A stretch of DNA of 53,471 bases. It comes from an uncultured Pirellulales bacterium. GTDB lineage: Bacteria; Planctomycetota; Planctomycetia; Pirellulales; Lacipirellulaceae. The notes below the pieces were generated by a model. That model did not search any database. It saw only the letters and a program-made list of their open reading frames with translations, and was not told the DNA's origin. Within the stretch, counting starts at the first letter, position 1. The number at the start of each line of letters is the position of its first letter. Made by a program: the position numbers and the translations under genes. This document shows positions 8,181 to 17,521 of this stretch, one piece after another. The stretch lies in assembly GCA_947258835.1 (NCBI GenBank), contig CAMYJY010000002.1:10692-64162 (forward strand), given 5' to 3'.

Positions 8181-8764
8181 GCCAGCGCCGCCATCAGTTG
8201 TTTACTCAAAGTGAAAACAGGTATCTCTAGTACTGGCCGGTTTGGGCCGGAAAAGCCCACTCCATCCGCCTCTCAAACAGGTTTCTTGGTGAGCTGCCGC
8301 GGTGCGGAAACGGGGGCTGTTTTCTCGGGCTTTACCGGGTTTTCAGTTTGAGTTGTTTATGGGAGGCAGCGATTGGTGGCCATGGCACGGGGCCATGAGC
8401 TTCGCCCAGGTCAATAGTAAGGCACAACATCTAGTGATCCACGCCCGAGAAAGGCATTTTTCAACTAGATATGCTGTTTCACTGTGAGGGCGATTGGTTG
8501 CTCATGGGGGACGCTGGAGGCCTGGTTTGGTTCGCGCGGCGCGGTTTACGGGCATCTATTGCAAGCCAATCGGTGTGGCAGTCAGGCCACTTCCCTCCGT
8601 GCTACCGATTGTGAAAATTCTTGATGCGTGCACGATATGGATCACCAAGGAGAGCGGAAAAGCATGTGAGATGTGAGATGTGAGATGTGAGATTTGTGAT
8701 GTGATCTTCGGCTATGCTTTGTACCCCTGGAGGCCCTTCCGTCCTGCAAACCGTGTCAGCTGCG
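8181..8764. other. 584-bp intergenic region
   Basis: Between the convergent protease gene and the large minus-strand membrane protein gene. Short plus-strand frames at 8302-8487 and 8494-8676 have no recognisable protein features and I do not call them. The only structure seen is a heptamer array at 8666-8693. Confidence 0.6.
8666..8693. repeat. Four tandem copies of heptamer GTGAGAT
   Basis: Perfect copies at 8666-8672, 8673-8679, 8680-8686 and 8687-8693, followed by degenerate TTGTGATGTGAT. A simple-sequence tract with no assigned function. Confidence 0.9.
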
Positions 8765-11700
8765 CTAGGGGGCCGGTGCGGTGGCCGTGCCTTTGATGTA
8801 GGCCCGCACCCGCTCTTGATATTCTAGCGGGGTGCGGCCGCGATAGGCATCCTGCAGGTCGCGGAGTTGATCCGTGGCCGTTTTTGACTGGAAACCATAA
8901 CGCCGCCGAGGAGATAAGCCTAGGCTCCGCAAAGCGTCATCCAGTTCTTGTTGGGCCGCAGCTGGAGGGTTCTCTGCCTGGGCCTGGGCGCGGAGGTTTT
9001 TCCAACGGTTCACAAATTTCCGCAATTCATCTTGGTTCCAACCCAGTTTGTCTAGCAGCTGTTGGTCTACCGTGTTTTTTTGCAGCTGATCCTCCAGACG
9101 CTCCAGCACGAGATCCGTCTGCTGACGTGCGTAGTCCAGATTGGCTGCGTCGCCCGGTTCGATTTCCCCTGATGGAGGTGGGGCGCTGTCGCCACCCGAG
9201 CCGGCTGCCGAGGCCTTGCCCGAGTTGGTGGAGGGGCGTGAGGTAGACGAAGCCGGATCGCCGGCTTGGTCGAGTTGCGAGTTGCGAGTTGCGGGGCGCG
9301 AGTTGGGACTGCCGGGTTGGTCGAGTTGCGAGTCGCGAGTTGCGGGGCGCGGGTTGGGACTGCCGGGTTGGTTTTTGTCCGCGGCTTGATCACCCGGTTG
9401 CTGACCCGTCTCACCCTGGCCTGGTTCCGTACCGCCCCCCTGGTCGGCGGCCTGCTGCGTGCCCGCACCGCCCGTGCCTTCCCTGGCAGTTGGCTGTCCC
9501 GCACCCTCTGCCCCAGCTCCCGATCGATCACCGCCTTGACGACTCGAGGTCTCTGAGGTGCCGCGGTCGCGGCCTGGTGCCTGTGGATCGTTGTGCTGGC
9601 TAGCGGCGCCAGCGTCTGTGTTGTCATGCGGTTTTTGGGGGCCGTCGCTGGGAGCGGAGCCCTGGCTTGAACCGGGGGTGTTGCCCCCAGTGTCTGGCTC
9701 AGATATTGAATCTTCTGCAGTGCCAGACGGTGAGTCCGCGGGTTCTTCCGTTGCGTTGTTGGATGGCCGCTGATCAGCGGTGGGGGTACCTGTGGGGGCG
9801 GTTGAGGGATCCTGCTGGGTGGGGTTCTGGTCGCGCGCACCATCTGCCGGGCTTGCGTCTGTGTTGTCGCTCGCCTGCTGGTCTTGGGCCGCGTCCTCCG
9901 ACTGCGTGGTGGTGGGATCGGGACGCTGATCGCCGGCTTGTCCCGCGGGCGACTGCCCGTCAGGGGACTGCCCGTCAGCGGACTGCCCGTGCTGGGATCG
10001 TTCCTCGTGGCCCTCACCGGTTTGTCCGTCACGCGGCTGTCCCTCTGATGCGTCACGTGATTGATCCGGGCGCGAAGGATCGCCGGCAGCCTGCCCATCA
10101 TGTGCCAGGTCGTCGGAACTGCCGTGTTGGTCAAAATGTTCTGCCATCCGCTGGAAGGCCGTGCCGTCGTCGTCTCCCGCAGGCGAAACTTGTTCCCTTT
10201 CCTGCCGTTCTGCTGCGCTGGCGGACTGGTCACCGGGCTGTGGGGGACGCTGGTCATCCGCTGTCTGGCCCGCATCCGGGTCCTGGCTCCCATCTGGAGA
10301 TCGTTCGGACTTGCCACCCGCTGCGGGCTCGCCACCGGCATCGCCGGACTGGTCGGACCCTGATGGTCCGGCACCACCCGCACCGTTTTCCGTCGCGGAT
10401 TCCGTGGATGAACCCTGCTGGCCAGCGCCGCCGCTCTCCCCAGCCGCTGCGTCCGCCTCAGCGCCCTCTTCACCCTCTGCTCCGCCCTCTGCGCCGGCGG
10501 TCTGCTCTGGCTGGGGATTTTCGGCGGGTTGCGTCTCGTTCTCACCCGGCTGCGGGGTTTGCTGTGGGTCGTCTGCCGCTTGGTTGCCGCGTGTCGGTTG
10601 CTGTGGGTCAACGACCCGCAAACGCTGACGCGGAGTCGCGGCCACGTTGGCGGTGGGCCGGCGATTGTCGGCCGCGACGCCCCAGTATTCCAAGACATCG
10701 CCGACTCGCAAGCCGAGTTCCGCGGGTGTTTTGCGGAGCTGGCCTAAGAAACGCCCGCGGTGATCTTGGCTCAGCAGGCGTTCGGTCACGATTTGTTTGC
10801 CGGCAACTTCACCGCGCAGGCTGACTTCCTGGACTGCAAAATCAGGATCGCGGGCCTCGAGTTGGAATTCGATTTCTTCCTGGAGCGTCACTTCCCGGAT
10901 GGACTCGGCAGGTAAAAGCAACTGGATTTCGGGAGCGTAGTCGGGAATGACATCAATTTGGTATTGGGGGGGGAAACGATTGTGCCGACCACTGGTGGTT
11001 TGGTAACGCAAAACATAGTTTTGGTAACGCGGGTTGCGACCGTCCAATTCCAGCGGGAAGGTGACGGTGGCCTGCTGTCCGTCGGCCTCCATGCGCAAGT
11101 CCTGCCGACCGTCGGCGTCAAAATCTACGTGCGCTGTCGCAATCGGTTTATTCGCGGTGGCGACCAGGGTCACCCGCGTGCCCACGAGGGCTCGAATATC
11201 TCCCGTATGTTGCACTTCTCGGGAGGGGTAGCCCGTGTAGTCCGGGTAGTTGTAACGCAACTTCTGGACGACCAGGGTGGGCCTGGCGAAGACGGTTACT
11301 TGATAGCGGGGCGAACGCGCATCCCCCGCTTCGATCCAATAGGTGAGATCCTGCTCGATGCCGGCCGTTTCCCCGCGCGCCAGGGAGTGGGGGAGTTGGC
11401 TTACGTAACGGAAACCGTCGCTGGGGGGCGTCATGAGATGCCGTTGATCGACTTGCTGCTGGTCGCGGGTGGTGTACACCAGCTGGGCCGTTTCCTCGGG
11501 CTCCAGCCCCAGGATTTCGGCGGCTATGCGCAGTCGTTCACCCCGTGCCAGGGAGGTGTCGCCCGGAGTGATAGCCGAAATTTGAACACGGCTGGGTACG
11601 GCGATAGGAGACCAGGGTAACAAGATCCGGGCCACCGAAGTCAGCGGATCTTTGGGGGAAACGATGCCATAGAGGGTGCACAAGGCAATCACACCGACCA

Positions 11701-12223
11701 GGATGTACCCCAGGCGGAGGGTCGCCGAGCGATCGATGCCGGTATCCACAGGTACCTGGGCCAGTCGCTGGGCAGCCTGCTGCTCGATGGCGTGGTACAC
11801 CCGTTGCGGCAGCTGTTGCCTTTGACCGCGGAGGAGGAGTAGATTGAGCAGGCTGTTTTTCAGCGAAGGGCTGCTGTGTTCGATGGCCTGGGCGGCGAAG
11901 GCCGGATTGATGGGCCGCCGTAGCAAGGGCCAAAAAATCCGTGTACCGTACCACGTGACTCCAAGGAGCAACACGCCGAGCAGCACGCTGCGCGCTGCCG
12001 GGCTCCAGCCGTGTGCCAGCACCCAGTGCTCCAGGGCGGCGACGGCCAACAAGTACACGAGGACCCCGATGGTCAGGGCGATCAGTCCTGTCGAGGCATC
12101 GACTATTTTGAGGGAGCGACGCGTGCGCTGGATTTGCTGGTCGACGAGATTGGCTGTCGGCGGGGCGCTGCCGGCAGCTTGCTGGGAGTTAGGCGGAGGA
12201 GAGTTGTGGGGGACGTGGGCCAT
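8765..12223 (-). CDS. Giant membrane-anchored protein with long Gln/Gly/Asp-rich region (DUF4175-like)
   Basis: The 1152-aa protein has three or so N-terminal membrane segments (around TGLIALTIGVLVYLLAVAAL, VLLGVLLLGVTWYG and LGYILVGVIALCTLYGI). Beta-rich, probably Ig-like, extracytoplasmic regions follow, including YNYPDYTGYPSREV. Then comes a hydrophilic low-complexity stretch (about residues 540-1030) rich in Q, G, P, D, S and E, with units such as DGQSPDGQSPAGQ, and a more ordered C-terminus ending RGRTPLEYQERVRAYIKG. The layout fits large DUF4175-like proteins I know from planctomycetes, whose role is not established. Residues about 951-985 are a 17-residue repeat encoded by a 51-bp DNA tandem. 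A coiled C-terminal region could oligomerise. Confidence 0.75.
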   Translation of the reverse strand: MAHVPHNSPPPNSQQAAGSAPPTANLVDQQIQRTRRSLKIVDASTGLIALTIGVLVYLLAVAALEHWVLAHGWSPAARSVLLGVLLLGVTWYGTRIFWPLLRRPINPAFAAQAIEHSSPSLKNSLLNLLLLRGQRQQLPQRVYHAIEQQAAQRLAQVPVDTGIDRSATLRLGYILVGVIALCTLYGIVSPKDPLTSVARILLPWSPIAVPSRVQISAITPGDTSLARGERLRIAAEILGLEPEETAQLVYTTRDQQQVDQRHLMTPPSDGFRYVSQLPHSLARGETAGIEQDLTYWIEAGDARSPRYQVTVFARPTLVVQKLRYNYPDYTGYPSREVQHTGDIRALVGTRVTLVATANKPIATAHVDFDADGRQDLRMEADGQQATVTFPLELDGRNPRYQNYVLRYQTTSGRHNRFPPQYQIDVIPDYAPEIQLLLPAESIREVTLQEEIEFQLEARDPDFAVQEVSLRGEVAGKQIVTERLLSQDHRGRFLGQLRKTPAELGLRVGDVLEYWGVAADNRRPTANVAATPRQRLRVVDPQQPTRGNQAADDPQQTPQPGENETQPAENPQPEQTAGAEGGAEGEEGAEADAAAGESGGAGQQGSSTESATENGAGGAGPSGSDQSGDAGGEPAAGGKSERSPDGSQDPDAGQTADDQRPPQPGDQSASAAERQEREQVSPAGDDDGTAFQRMAEHFDQHGSSDDLAHDGQAAGDPSRPDQSRDASEGQPRDGQTGEGHEERSQHGQSADGQSPDGQSPAGQAGDQRPDPTTTQSEDAAQDQQASDNTDASPADGARDQNPTQQDPSTAPTGTPTADQRPSNNATEEPADSPSGTAEDSISEPDTGGNTPGSSQGSAPSDGPQKPHDNTDAGAASQHNDPQAPGRDRGTSETSSRQGGDRSGAGAEGAGQPTAREGTGGAGTQQAADQGGGTEPGQGETGQQPGDQAADKNQPGSPNPRPATRDSQLDQPGSPNSRPATRNSQLDQAGDPASSTSRPSTNSGKASAAGSGGDSAPPPSGEIEPGDAANLDYARQQTDLVLERLEDQLQKNTVDQQLLDKLGWNQDELRKFVNRWKNLRAQAQAENPPAAAQQELDDALRSLGLSPRRRYGFQSKTATDQLRDLQDAYRGRTPLEYQERVRAYIKGTATAPAP
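9266..9372. repeat. 51-bp tandem repeat of GAGTTGCGAGTTGCG type inside coding sequence
   Basis: Units begin at 9266, 9317 and (partial) 9368. On the coding strand they give the 17-residue unit PGSPNSRPATRNSQLDQ. The same short words (GAGTTGCGAGTTGCG or the complement) form the insertion in gcvPB at 25373-25520, so this is a dispersed simple repeat and not gene-specific sequence. Confidence 0.85.
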
Positions 12224-12595
12224 GGACTTCGGAGAGAAAAAACGTGCTCGCGGAAGCCTAGTAATCTCTGCATAGGCCTCAATAATGCATTATACCGTAT
12301 ATCCGCGGTTGGTGTAGCGGGGCGCCGAGAGGCACGGTAGCCCGGGTGGGTACCCCCTGGCGGCTTGCCTGGAGGTGCTCAATTTTTGTCAAGCTGAGAT
12401 TTGTCTGGATGGGAACCACGACGAAACCACGGAAACAACGCCCACCACGAATCAACAAACGAAAAATAACGCTCTATTCGTCGTCGCGTTGTTTCGTTGT
12501 GGTTTTTTTTTGCTTGGATGGACCCCGTTATCCCGGCAACATCGTGTTCCACTGTTTTACGCCCACGCCTGAAAATCCACCCGCGGGAGGTAACA
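12224..12595. other. Divergent intergenic region with a long imperfect inverted repeat
   Basis: Inverted arms AACCACGACGAAAC (12414-12427) and GTTTCGTTGTGGTT (12491-12504) have one mismatch. The right arm is followed by a run of T on the plus strand. Part of the span between them also pairs (GGAAACAACG with CGTTGTTTC). It could be a relic of a small mobile element or an RNA hairpin in the lpxK leader. No gene is supported. Confidence 0.5.
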
Positions 12596-13660
12596 CTGCT
12601 GCGACCAACACAATTTCGTGATGTAGTTCGTGGTCGCCAGCGCAGCTGGTGGGCTGGGCCCTTGCGCGCAGTGTTGGGGATGTTGGAATGGCCTTATCGC
12701 GGGATCGTGCGGTGGCGCAATCGCCGCTACGATGCAGGGCGCGCGGCAAGTTATGCCGTCCCGGTGCCGGTGATCTGTGTGGGGAATCTAACCTTGGGCG
12801 GCACAGGCAAAACACCCCTGGTGGAATGGCTGGCAGGTTGGCTGAGTCGTCAGGGTATCCGCGTGACGATCGTCAGCCGCGGGTATGGTGCGGCCTCGGG
12901 TGAGCTGAATGACGAGGCCCGCGAACTTCAATTGGCCTTGCCGGAGGTGGCCCATGTGCAAAATCCCGATCGTGTCGCGGGCGCGAAAGCCGCGATTGCG
13001 CGGCACCACGCGGAGGTGATTTTGCTGGATGATGGTTTCCAGCACCGCCGTTTGCAGCGTGATGTCGATGTGGTGCTCCTCGATGCCACCGAACCTTGGG
13101 GCTTTGAGCACGTGTTCCCCCGGGGGACCCTCCGCGAGCCTCTGGCAGGGTTGGCGCGGGCACACGCCGTGGTGCTCAGTCGAGCGCAGGCCCTGGATCG
13201 TGAATCCCGGCAGGCGATTCGACAGCGGGTGGCCCAACTCGCTCCCACGGCCGTTTGGTGTGAAGTGGCGTATCCTCCCCGGGCACTGATCACGTGGGCC
13301 GGTGACCGCAGGCCCTTGGCCCAGCTCGCCGGCCAGCGGGTGGCCGCTTTTTGCGGTATCGGCAACCCGGCAGGGTTTCAGCAAACGTTGCAGCAGGTGG
13401 GGTGTGAAGTTGTTGGTTGGCAGGAATTTCCCGACCATCATCGTTACACACCGCGGCAAATCGACGACTTGGCCAAGTGGGCGCTGGCCTACGAGACGGT
13501 GCTGTGTACACGCAAGGACCTCGTCAAATTGCAACGGAATCGACTGGGGTCCACTCCTCTTTACGCACTCGCCATGGAGGCGGAGTTCCTGACGGGCGAG
13601 TCCGAGCTGCTGGCCCGGTTGCAGCGAGCGTTGGCTGTGAAAGAAATGAACGCGTCCTAA
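12596..13660 (+). CDS. lpxK: Tetraacyldisaccharide 4'-kinase
   Basis: LpxK phosphorylates the 4' position of the lipid A disaccharide precursor at the inner membrane. The P-loop motif VGNLTLGGTGKTPLVEWL is near residue 65 and the conserved ILLDDGFQHRRLQRDVDVVL block follows. FPRGTLREPLAGL and the C-terminal DHHRYT segment complete the family pattern. The start is unusual. Family similarity begins at LLRPTQFRDVVRGRQR, where there is no in-frame ATG, GTG or TTG, but CTG CTG at 12596-12601 sits 5 nt after GGGAGG (12585-12590). In-frame ATGs at 12497 and 12518 lack a ribosome site and would add unrelated residues. The open frame extends to 12497. The 3' end overlaps the convergent BON-like gene by 4 nt. 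Confidence 0.9.
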   Translation: MLRPTQFRDVVRGRQRSWWAGPLRAVLGMLEWPYRGIVRWRNRRYDAGRAASYAVPVPVICVGNLTLGGTGKTPLVEWLAGWLSRQGIRVTIVSRGYGAASGELNDEARELQLALPEVAHVQNPDRVAGAKAAIARHHAEVILLDDGFQHRRLQRDVDVVLLDATEPWGFEHVFPRGTLREPLAGLARAHAVVLSRAQALDRESRQAIRQRVAQLAPTAVWCEVAYPPRALITWAGDRRPLAQLAGQRVAAFCGIGNPAGFQQTLQQVGCEVVGWQEFPDHHRYTPRQIDDLAKWALAYETVLCTRKDLVKLQRNRLGSTPLYALAMEAEFLTGESELLARLQRALAVKEMNAS

Positions 13661-14040
13661 CCAATCTGCACAATTAAGTTGTTGATCAAACGCTCGTATT
13701 CCATCACACCCATGGCCGCATGTTGCGCCAGCTGCTTGGTATAGAATGTATTACATTGGCCCGAAAGTACTATGGCATTTTCGGAAACGTGCACATGGAG
13801 GTTCCGAATTCGACCTGTGAGGCGTCTTTCGATGCGCTGCCGGATGCGATCGGCCAACGGTGCAACGTCAAGCTGTGGGCAGGTTGCACTTGGGTTTCGC
13901 TCGATGCGTGTCACGGAGTTGCCTTCCAATGCTGTAGAAATTCCTTGAGAAGCCGCAGCAACCGCAGTTGCTGGTGGCGACATGGCTCTGCGAGCAGACG
14001 TGGTGCGAGCCATTGGTCGCGGGTGGTTCGAATAGATCAT
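13657..14040 (-). CDS. Small BON-like domain protein
   Basis: A 127-aa protein whose C-terminal half (RIRQRIERRLTGRIRNLHVH, then NAIVLSGQCNTFYTKQLAQH and YERLINNLIVQ) matches the alpha/beta pattern of BON domains, usually linked to envelope or phospholipid contact. The N-terminal 50 residues are Ala/Thr/Arg-rich and look disordered. No clear signal peptide is seen. The ATG at 14040 is supported by GGAGG 7 nt upstream. A BON-like assignment by pattern is reasonable but not certain; the target is unknown. Confidence 0.7.
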   Translation of the reverse strand: MIYSNHPRPMARTTSARRAMSPPATAVAAASQGISTALEGNSVTRIERNPSATCPQLDVAPLADRIRQRIERRLTGRIRNLHVHVSENAIVLSGQCNTFYTKQLAQHAAMGVMEYERLINNLIVQIG

Positions 14041-14133
14041 TTCCCTACCTCCAGTTTAGGGGGGAGCCCACCTCCATCTGTTTGTTAATCTATGCTGAAC
14101 TACTCTTGAAGGTCAACCGGAAACTGAGAGAAG

Positions 14134-14811
14134 TTACTCAGCTAGCTTACCCAAGTCAAGCAGCTTCTGAATCACTTGATCCGCCAGTTCCGCGGCAGGG
14201 GTTTGGTTGGCATCCAGGACCAGTTCGGCTTGGCAGGGTGGCTGGTAGGGGGCACTGACGCCGGTGAAGTCCTTAATTTCTCCAGCCAGGGCCTTTTTGT
14301 AGAGTCCCTTAGGATCCCGGGAGGCGCAGGTCTCCAGCGAGGCATCGACAAAGACTTCCACAAAATCGCCGGCCGCCAGGCTGGCCCGCACCGTATCCCG
14401 GTCTTCGCGGTAGGGGCTGACGAAGGCGGTCAGCGTGATCAGCCCCGCATCGCACAACAAATTTGCCACCGCGCCCACCCGGCGGATATTTTCCTGGCGA
14501 TCTGCCGACGAAAACCCCAGGCCAAACCGTTCGCTGAACGACTGGTCGTAGCGCTGGGCGAGCATGGGGGGGGGAGCATTCAGTCCGTGGCGGACATTGT
14601 CCCCGTCGAGCACATAGGTGTGGACACTGCGGGCGTGCAGTTTTTGGTCCACCAGATTGGCCACCGTGCTTTTTCCCGAGCCGCTCAGTCCGGTGAACCA
14701 GACCACACAGCCACGATGGCCGTTAAGATGCTCACGCTGGGACCGTGAGACGGCCTGTTTGTGCCACACCACCAGCGGCTCGTCACGGGAAGATTTTTCA
14801 GTGGGGGACAT
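14134..14811 (-). CDS. cysC: Adenylylsulfate (APS) kinase
   Basis: Makes PAPS from APS. The P-loop is GLSGSGKSTVANLVDQ, then YVLDGDNVRHGLN, GFSSADRQENIRRVGAVA, FVSPYREDRDTVR and DPKGLYKKALAGEIKDFTGV, all standard CysC blocks. About 20 extra residues (APPPMLAQRYDQSFSERFGL) lie between DNVRHGLN and GFSSADR. I associate such an insertion with planctomycete CysC. At 225 aa it is slightly long. No sulfate adenylyltransferase gene is adjacent, so the sulfate could serve assimilation or sulfotransferases. It follows glgP by 9 nt and is probably cotranscribed. Confidence 0.95.
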   Translation of the reverse strand: MSPTEKSSRDEPLVVWHKQAVSRSQREHLNGHRGCVVWFTGLSGSGKSTVANLVDQKLHARSVHTYVLDGDNVRHGLNAPPPMLAQRYDQSFSERFGLGFSSADRQENIRRVGAVANLLCDAGLITLTAFVSPYREDRDTVRASLAAGDFVEVFVDASLETCASRDPKGLYKKALAGEIKDFTGVSAPYQPPCQAELVLDANQTPAAELADQVIQKLLDLGKLAE

Positions 14812-14820
14812 GGAGGCCCT

Positions 14821-17037
14821 CTACGGCATGTTCATGGCCGAGCTTTGTCCTCCCGCGGCCACGAGGTAGGCCTGCTCTACGTAATCCATCACCATCCGGT
14901 GGGCGCTAAAGCGGGCGGCCAGGGTGGCGATGGAGTTGGCCATGCGACCAATCCATTCGCGGGGTAGGCCGTCCGAGTCCCGCTCATAAAACAGGGGAAT
15001 CACTTCGTCCCGCAACACCCGCAGCAGGTCCTCGGCGTCGCGGTCATCGCCGACTGCCGTGTCCGCATGTTGCGAGCCGTGGCCAATGCCAAAACCATTC
15101 TTGCCATTATATGCTTCGGCCCACCAGCCATCCAGAATCGAGCAGTTGAGACCCCCATTGAGGACAACCTTTTGGCCGCTGGTGCCTGACGCCTCCAAGG
15201 GCCGGCGGGGGTTGTTGAGCCACACGTCGACGCCCTGCACGAGATGACGCGTCAGATTGATTTCATAGTCTTCCACAAAGACGATTCGCCCGCTGAAGGC
15301 CGGATCGTGACGCAAGTTGGCAATGGTCTGGATAATTTTTTTACCCGGCTCATCCGCTGGGTGCGCCTTGCCAGCGAAGATGAATTGTACGGGGCGATTG
15401 GGATCGCTGATCATTTCCACGAAGGCGTCCAGGTCGTGCAGCAACAGATTGGCCCGTTTGTAGGTGGCAAACCGCCGCGCGAAACCGATCGTCAACGCGT
15501 TGGGATTGAGCATGTTGCGGGCTGCTTCCACCGCCGACTCATCCTCATTCCGCCAGCGACACTGACGACTGACGCGGCGACGTACAAAATCCAATAGCCG
15601 ACTCTTCAGCACGTTATGGGTTTCCCACAGTTCGCCCGGATCCGCCTCGTAAATTTTTTGCCAGACGTTGGGATTGCCCATCGATTTTTGCCAATCCGCT
15701 CCCAAATACTTGTCGTAGAGCAGCTGCATCGGGGAAGCCAGCCAGCTGGGCACATGGACACCATTGGTGATGTGACCGATGGGCACCTCTTCTTCCACCC
15801 GCCAGGGCCAGAGATGGGCCCACATTCTCCGCGAGACACAACCGTGCAGGGAGCTGACGGCATTGGCGCGGCGTGACAATTTCAAACCGATGACCGTCAT
15901 GCAAAACGTTTCGGCCTCATTTTGTGGCTCGACACGTCCCAGGCCCATCAATTGCTCGTTGGTAATGCCCAGCTGTTGGCGAAGCGGGCCCAGGTGCTCC
16001 TCCACCAAACCGCCGTCAAAGCGATCGTGCCCGGCAGGCACGGGGGTGTGGGTGGTGAATACGGTTTGCTGGGCCACCTCACGGAGCGCGTCATCAAAAG
16101 CCAAGCCATCGTCCTGCATTTTTTCGCGGATAACTTCGAGGGGGGCAAATGCGCTGTGACCCTCATTGAGATGATACACTCCCGGCCGAATTCCCAGGGC
16201 CCGCAGGGCCTTGATGCCACCCACGCCCAGCACGAGCTCTTGCCGGATGCGGGTGCGAATGTCGCCACCGTACAGCCGCGAGGTCAGTTCCCGGTCTTCC
16301 GGGCGATTGCCCTCCACGTCGCAGTCCAGCAAATACAACGGGATCCGCCCGACCTGCATCAACCAGACCTTGGCCTGCAGTTGCCCATCCAGCGTGTCGA
16401 TGGAAATCGTAATCGGTTGGCCCTGGACGTCACGCGCCGGGGCCATGGCCAGGTTCTCCACCTTGGTATCGAGGTACTCTTCTTGTTGCCAGCCGTCCTG
16501 ATCCAAGTGTTGCTTAAAATAACCTTGGTCATAAAATAAGCCGACTGCTACCAGAGGTATGCCTAACCCACTGGCACTCTTAATATGGTCTCCCGACAGC
16601 ACGCCCAGGCCGCCCGAGTAAATAGGCACCGACTCGTGGATCCCGAACTCGGCGGAAAAATAGGCCACTGGTTTCGAGCCCAGCACGCCCGCGTGACGCG
16701 CACCCCACGTCGTTTGCTTATTTCCCAGGTATTCGTGCAAGCGACGATGCGCTTGATTGATCCGCGTGTACAACACCATTTCCGAGGCCCGCTCGGCCAC
16801 TTGGTCCGGGGTCATCTCGGCCAGCAAGGCAATCGGGTTGTGATCGACTTGACGCCAACGTAGTGGATCCAAATCGCGAAACAGACTGACCACCTCCGGG
16901 TGCCAACTCCACCACAAATTGGATGCCAGCACCATGCATTTTTCATAGAGTGCTGGTGGTGTAATTTCGGTCCAGTCGTTACGCGGGGGGGAGGTCGGTG
17001 GGCTGGGTATTTTTGTTTGGCTCATGATGCTTGGCAT
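14821..17037 (-). CDS. glgP: Alpha-glucan (glycogen) phosphorylase, short GT35 type
   Basis: Releases glucose 1-phosphate from glycogen or maltodextrin using pyridoxal phosphate. Motifs are NLWWSWHPEV near the N-terminus, YFSAEFGIHESVPIYSGGLG, HLNEGHSAFAPLE, TTHTPVPAGHDRF, ITNGVHVPSWL, and the PLP-lysine block RRPLEASGTSGQKVVLNGG followed by LDGWWAEAYNG. The 738-aa length and the DUF3417-like N-terminus mark the alpha-glucan phosphorylase subtype found in many bacteria and archaea. Either ATG (17037 or four codons later) could start it. The cysC gene follows 9 nt downstream; no metabolic link is obvious. Confidence 0.95.
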   Translation of the reverse strand: MPSIMSQTKIPSPPTSPPRNDWTEITPPALYEKCMVLASNLWWSWHPEVVSLFRDLDPLRWRQVDHNPIALLAEMTPDQVAERASEMVLYTRINQAHRRLHEYLGNKQTTWGARHAGVLGSKPVAYFSAEFGIHESVPIYSGGLGVLSGDHIKSASGLGIPLVAVGLFYDQGYFKQHLDQDGWQQEEYLDTKVENLAMAPARDVQGQPITISIDTLDGQLQAKVWLMQVGRIPLYLLDCDVEGNRPEDRELTSRLYGGDIRTRIRQELVLGVGGIKALRALGIRPGVYHLNEGHSAFAPLEVIREKMQDDGLAFDDALREVAQQTVFTTHTPVPAGHDRFDGGLVEEHLGPLRQQLGITNEQLMGLGRVEPQNEAETFCMTVIGLKLSRRANAVSSLHGCVSRRMWAHLWPWRVEEEVPIGHITNGVHVPSWLASPMQLLYDKYLGADWQKSMGNPNVWQKIYEADPGELWETHNVLKSRLLDFVRRRVSRQCRWRNEDESAVEAARNMLNPNALTIGFARRFATYKRANLLLHDLDAFVEMISDPNRPVQFIFAGKAHPADEPGKKIIQTIANLRHDPAFSGRIVFVEDYEINLTRHLVQGVDVWLNNPRRPLEASGTSGQKVVLNGGLNCSILDGWWAEAYNGKNGFGIGHGSQHADTAVGDDRDAEDLLRVLRDEVIPLFYERDSDGLPREWIGRMANSIATLAARFSAHRMVMDYVEQAYLVAAGGQSSAMNMP

Positions 17038-17521
17038 GTTGAGTGAGGAAGCTGGGACCTCGCGGAGTCCGCGAGGGGGTGATTTCGAATTATAGCCAAT
17101 TTGGGCTACGATGCGATGCGGAATTGAGAGCTTTGTTGATTGTTGTACTGCCGTTCATTGCGGAAGAGGAGTTTAGGCTTTAGAGTGGAAGACCTCCCGA
17201 GGCGTGGTGCCGCTCCAGACAACCTGAAGTACGTAAAGTACCACAGCGGAGCGGCAGCCAGCCACGGCGAGTTACCACACGGCAGTCAGGGGCTCGCTCC
17301 CAGGAGTGTCTGGGTTTCCAGGGTGTCTGGGTTTCCAGGGTGTTTGGGGTTCCCGCGGGCAGCAAAGATCCTCCACGGCAGGAGCGCGAGGTGCCCAGAC
17401 GGCTGCCTCTAGCGGTAAGCTGCGGTTTCCCCTCACCGCTTGATAGGATGAAATTCCGAGGTCTCAGTTTCCTGGCCGTGCAGCCCCCAACCTGACCACG
17501 CACACGAAAGAATCTTAGTTG
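17038..17521. other. 484-bp divergent intergenic region
   Basis: Between glgP and metF. It holds a short tandem repeat (17306-17350) and text weakly resembling other repeats in the window (a CAGCCA...CGAGTTACC stretch). No gene or RNA recognised. Promoters for both genes must be here but no convincing -35/-10 pair was identified by eye. Confidence 0.6.
17306..17350. repeat. 17-bp tandem repeat (GTGTCTGGGTTTCCAGG)
   Basis: Perfect copies at 17306-17322 and 17323-17339, then a degraded third copy. Each unit contains CTGG...CCAG complementarity. Confidence 0.9.

Noticed and set aside
8302..8676. Two short plus-strand open frames (8302-8487 and 8494-8676)
   Set aside because: No ribosome site, family pattern or conserved motif; composition similar to the surrounding noncoding DNA.
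9067..10698. 543-residue minus-strand open frame inside the giant membrane protein gene
   Set aside because: Antiparallel or shifted reading of the low-complexity region; Arg/Thr/Pro-rich without protein features, and the other frame has clear domains.
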